Shown piece after piece: positions 60,201-64,000 of a DNA stretch of 64,000 nucleotides. The notes beneath the pieces were generated by a model that did not search any database, was not told the origin of the DNA, and saw only the letters and a list, made by a program, of their open reading frames with translations. The DNA is taken from positions 201,505 through 265,504 of the forward strand of contig WBMV01000138.1 in NCBI GenBank assembly GCA_013396655.1. The letters run 5' to 3'. This DNA is from Campylorhamphus procurvoides (Eukaryota; Chordata; Aves; Passeriformes; Dendrocolaptidae). The number at the start of each line of letters is the position of its first letter. Positions within the stretch are counted from its first letter, which is position 1. Position numbers and translations under genes: made by a program.

Positions 60201-63200
60201 AACTGAAGTTTAATCTAAACTGGGCGAAACTGAAGAATAATCCAAAGCTTTCTCAAGAAAATCTCCACATAGAAAAAGCCTTTTCAGGAATGAGACACAT
60301 GCCAGACACCTGATAAACTGGATTTGTAGCAAAGCCTGCACTGAAACTCAGACACAGTGGAATTTGCTTCTCTTCTGCTAGGAAGCGCTGTGAACTCCAG
60401 TATTTTCCTTGAATATTTAAAATATTTTACCAAAGAAAGGTCCTTGTTTCCTCCTCAACTGTAAGGCAGACAGGAAGACTTTAAGCTAATGACTTACTTT
60501 GCCTCAAGACAAGTTTGGAGAACTAAATTTGGTTTTAAGTCTTGACAATTTTAGAGTGTTGGGTTTCTCTCCTGTGATTAGGATCCAAGAGCTCTCCATA
60601 GAGGTGCCTGTGCATGCATTATTTAGAAACATTTAAAGAACCAGTTCTTGACTCATTTTGCCTGGGAACCACACAACACACACTGTATACTCCAGGGTGG
60701 TACTACTCATAGCTACTCAAGTGGAAACTTTTGCTTCTTGGAAAATCATCATCGATTTTTCCAGAATTTGACACCAAGAACTTTATTAAAGTATGCCTTG
60801 TTTAATTGCAAGGGCAGATTTGAGAACACTGTGCTCCTATGTTCACTAGTCACATTACTGGCATCTATTTGGTTCTTAAGCAAACACTGCTTCCCCTATG
60901 CTTGATGTACCATCCCTCCTATCTACCTTCAAAATTCTCTGCCACTGCCAGAACTGTTTGTGTAACCATGTGGCATTTCCATCTGACTCAGTAATGTGTC
61001 ATAGTACATCTCTGCAACAAATACTTTTTCAGTTTAAACAATTACCACCTAACTGATTTGGGACAGCACCCTTCACAGAGCTGTCCCTTACACTGCCACA
61101 CAATGGAATGCCCTGGGACATCATCAGCATAGAGACCTTGAAGGGAAAACTAACCTAGGGTAGTCGTGGGAACACTAGCAGAAAGGCACAGTCACAGCCT
61201 GGCTGCAGTTAACAGCCTAGAAGAAAATTTTGCCAAATCAGGCCTCTGAAAAGGGTGTCAGCTAAGGCCAACAAGACAACTGAAAAGGTAGGGGGTCAAA
61301 ACCGCAAGGATTTTAAATACTGCTTTGCTTTTAATCTGTTATTTGAGCACTCTAAAAAACACATCAGATACTACCAATCCCCCACTTTACTCAGTAGGAA
61401 AGGTGCAACTAGTTTAACTTTATTCCAAAGACCAGCAACAGTGCGGGAACACCACTGACTTCCGGAGTTCTGAAAGATCCACGTCCCCTGCTACCTATAG
61501 TCAGACAAATAAGACACCTCTGCTTACGGGGGACAGTCTGAAAGTCCAAGGCTTCAATTCAGATCTGAAGCATGATAGGAAACATAACTAACTACCTTTT
61601 ACTGCTGTTGTGTAACAGGCTATTATTTGCACACCATAACTCTGTACTTCTTGCTGGCTTATTTGCATATCACTTGTAGACAGATCTTGCCAGCTAGACT
61701 CAAGCTTTTTATTTTACATCATTTGGTCTCTTTTGGCAGGAGGAGGGGTGGAGGCAGGGGGGCAGAATCAAAACTCCATTCAGCTTTTCTTCCCCTCCCC
61801 CCCCATAAGAACTGGTATTGACTAGACAAGGAGAGATGAGTAGGAAAGTAATTATTTAAAAAATAAGAAAAAACTATCCCTTGAATTCCTGAAGGTCATT
61901 TCCTCAGCTTTCAGCCAAAGAGGAAATTATCTCCTCCGAGCTATCAAGAAGTTCACTCCCAGTTTAATTGTCAAGATAGGCAGAACAAGTAATACCCACA
62001 AAAGGCAATCCCAGCAATACTGCTGAAAAACAGCCAGTAGCAGAGTAGAAGTTTTGAGTAGCACTCATTTCTGTCTTGAAACACAAGGTTTTAAGGTAAT
62101 GCAGGTGTAAGTTGGTATGCAACAGGATTCTTGCAGATAAGCAAAGCTTCTTAGAAACATATTCATCACAGAAATTGGCTATTATGAACCCAAACACCTA
62201 CAGGAATTTTCTTGTAGCCCTCCAGGAACCTACAGCAACCTAAAGCTTAAAAGTCATGCTCAAAAATAGGCTTTGAAGGCCTGCTCTGGGCATCCCAGAC
62301 AGATACTCATTACTGAGGGATCCTTACTGAAATACGGCATAAATACTGAACAGCCAGGTGAGCAAACGGCTCGGAACAGTTTCACACACAAATCCTGGCT
62401 GCCTGCAGACTCTCCTGCATGGGTGGCTTAGGTCAGCCCTTGCACACAGCAGGAGCCTCTTGAAAGCAGTTCTGACAAGGCAAGTAGGAACACACCAGAC
62501 ACCCACACTACCAATTGTCATGAGGCTGTCATCTTGTACATGAGGCATATGTACCTTGTAATTACACAGATTTGGGAACAGTATTGACTAACAACCAAGA
62601 AAAATAATTTGCGCGGTCCTCCAAAGACCATGAACTCATTTAATCCCATAGCAAAGAAACTGAACCTTGTGGCAAGACACAAAAGCTGAAAATCCAATGT
62701 TCTTTTGATACCAAATGATGCCCTTCTGCTAGCATTACTGTATTTTGCCAGAAGGCCTACACTCTGCCTCAATGTAAGTTCATTTCCAGCATCTCAAAAA
62801 AAGCCAACTTGTTGCAAAAAGATCACAGTGAGAAATACTAGTTTTGACTGACTGAGGAATTCTCTGATTCCAAAGAAAGACCAATCCTGACATATGGAGT
62901 AGTCACTCTAAACGAGGTTTGCATACTGCAGAGGTAGTAGCTGGCTTGTTGAGACAAGCCTGTTTTAAACAAGAGCCACATGTCTCATCAGACTTTTTAA
63001 CAGCTTCATCTGCAACTCCCATCAGCTCTGCTCCAGTTGCAAATCAGCCACAGATGCCCCAACTTGGGTAACTGCAAGATTAGCAGTACATCATGTCTGC
63101 CAGCCTGTTATGGACTAAAAGTTCATTTACTGGATATACCAGTACATGTTCAATAAATTAATGGGAATTACCTTGGGAAGATCTCAATATCTAACACTTC

Positions 63201-63999
63201 TAATAAAGGCAAACAACTCAGGCAAGTGTGTCAAAACACACAAGTGGAACAGACAAATGCTTGGGCATGACTCAAGCAAAAACAGGACAAAAATTAAAAC
63301 TGCATGAGCTAATAATTTAAGTGAATTTGCCAGTCTCAGTTGCCACAGTAAAACGGGGATACAAACTTAGACCACAGACAAAGCAAACTGAGAATGAGCC
63401 ACTAGGAAGTCGAAAAGGCGTTTGGTCTATTCCACTCCATTTGTGCAAGAGTCCCCTGGCACGCCTTTCTTTTTTTTTTTTGGAAGCCAGGAAACACAGG
63501 CAAGCTAGTGTGTATCCTTGATATGTTTCTATGTTTCCAGCACTATATCTTAGATAAAGTGTTTCCAGCACTGTGCGGAGGAGCAAAACAAAACAAAAAA
63601 AAAACCCACCAAAATCAAGTCCTTGCAGCAACTACCTTAAAATTTAAGCTTCCTCGAGAGGCCGCTGCGAAACCCTGTTTGTTACGATCAGCGTTTCCCT
63701 TCCGCGGGTTCCACTTCCCCCCTTTTGTCCGCTACCAGCGCTGTCGGCTCCGTCCGGGGCCGGAGAGGGGGGTCCCGGCTGACCCTGGCCGGGCCCGTAT
63801 CCGTGCCCGCCCGCGGAGCCGCNGAAAGGGCGAAAAGCAGATTCGCCGCCTCAAGTTCAAAGGCGAACGGGAAGGAACGGGAAGGGCTTGGGGCGGAGGG
63901 GGGGGAAGAAGGAGAACGAAAGGGGGACGCGATGCCGCCCTCCCGCCGGGCACAGCAGCGACGCCGGCCGACATGCGGTACCGCCACCCTCCCCTCCCG
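54181..63999 (-). CDS. DSTN: Destrin (actin-depolymerising factor), coding exons 2-4 in the window, exon 1 not found
   Basis: DSTN is a small cytoplasmic protein of the ADF/cofilin family. It binds actin monomers and filaments, severs filaments and speeds their disassembly, and is switched off by LIM-kinase phosphorylation of Ser3. Exons 2-4 give residues 2-165 and the stop; with a start codon supplied by exon 1 the total is exactly 165 residues, the family's usual length. Visible landmarks are Ser3 in ASGVQVADE, the nuclear localisation motif KKRKK at 30-34, the actin-binding long helix around [19 protein letters not shown], and the ADF-type C-terminus AFEGSPV. Cofilin-1 and -2 differ in these parts, so destrin is favoured. 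In vertebrates exon 1 contributes only the start codon. No suitable ATG followed by GT is seen in 56181-64000. Confidence 0.95.
54291..55555 (-). other. DSTN: DSTN intron 3
   Basis: 1,265 bases with GT...AG borders on the minus strand. An A-rich run lies near 55437-55470. Nothing else recognised. Confidence 0.85.
55556..55632 (-). CDS. DSTN: DSTN coding exon 3 (end of Trp104 to first base of Gly130)
   Basis: 77 bases, acceptor CCCACTAG, donor GTATGT. It encodes [20 protein letters not shown] and KKKFQ, the main actin-binding helix. The 240-base intron before it (55633-55872) has no recognised content. Confidence 0.97.
55873..56180 (-). CDS. DSTN: DSTN coding exon 2 (residues 2-103 and two bases of Trp104)
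   Basis: 308 bases, acceptor TCTTTGCAG, donor GTAAGC. It begins exactly at Ala2 ([20 protein letters not shown]). An apparent ATG further upstream in the same frame belongs to the intron and is not the start. It contains Ser3, KKRKK and [20 protein letters not shown], typical of ADF/cofilin. Confidence 0.97.
56181..63650 (-). other. DSTN: DSTN intron 1 (part)
   Basis: About 7.5 kb without any recognised gene, RNA gene or clear mobile element. A purine-rich GGAGG block followed by C-runs lies near 61738-61804, and a T-run and an A-run occur at 63471-63481 and 63590-63604. Open frames here are short and have no domain. Confidence 0.65.
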
Positions 64000-64000
64000 C
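63651..64000 (-). promoter_or_regulatory. DSTN: CpG island at the DSTN 5' end
   Basis: The last 350 bases are very rich in G, C and CpG, in sharp contrast with the AT-rich intron to the left. This marks the DSTN promoter region or the start of its first intron. The first exon itself is not identified, since no ATG directly followed by a GT donor is present on the minus strand. One N is at 63823. The island probably continues past the window edge. Confidence 0.7.

Overview
The window is bird nuclear DNA. It holds avian CR1 LINE tails, degraded avian endogenous-retrovirus LTRs, short introns with GT/AG borders, and two proteins that read as close vertebrate orthologues. No bacterial, viral or organellar genes were seen. 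The sequence has one 58-base run of N (23672-23729) and a single N at 63823.

Layout. Bases 1 to about 23.1 kb contain no gene I can support, only scattered repeats: a 34-base tandem duplication, a CR1 tail and a probable solo LTR. A CpG island at about 23.16-24.03 kb, interrupted by the N run, is the likely promoter and untranslated first exon of RRBP1. RRBP1 runs on the + strand. Its coding part is 23 exons from the ATG at 29295 to the stop at 48302. I joined these exon by exon from GT/AG borders with the reading frame kept throughout, giving 2,988 coding bases and 995 residues. The 3' untranslated region follows to about 48.79 kb, with a possible distal poly(A) site near 49.44 kb. About 3.5-4 kb of gene-free DNA separates it from DSTN, which runs on the - strand and meets RRBP1 tail to tail. 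DSTN exons 2-4 (56180 down to 54181) encode residues 2-165 and the stop. Its first exon, expected to carry little more than the start codon, was not found and probably lies just past base 64000. The right edge (about 63.65-64.0 kb) is a CpG island belonging to the DSTN promoter region.

Function. RRBP1 (p180) is an endoplasmic reticulum membrane protein with a short luminal end, one membrane segment, a lysine-rich cytosolic region and a long coiled coil. It binds ribosomes and microtubules on rough ER. DSTN (destrin, ADF) severs and depolymerises actin filaments. The two are not known to act together. The tail-to-tail pair matches the arrangement I know from human 20p12.1, which supports both identifications.

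Main points of interest: the lysine-rich decapeptide repeat array of mammalian p180 is absent from the RRBP1 genomic exon here; a run of coiled-coil exons is frame-neutral and about four heptads long; a near-perfect hairpin overlapping an 18-base palindrome lies in an RRBP1 intron; and a CR1 relic lies inside the DSTN 3' untranslated region. I found no sign of a wholly new biological system.
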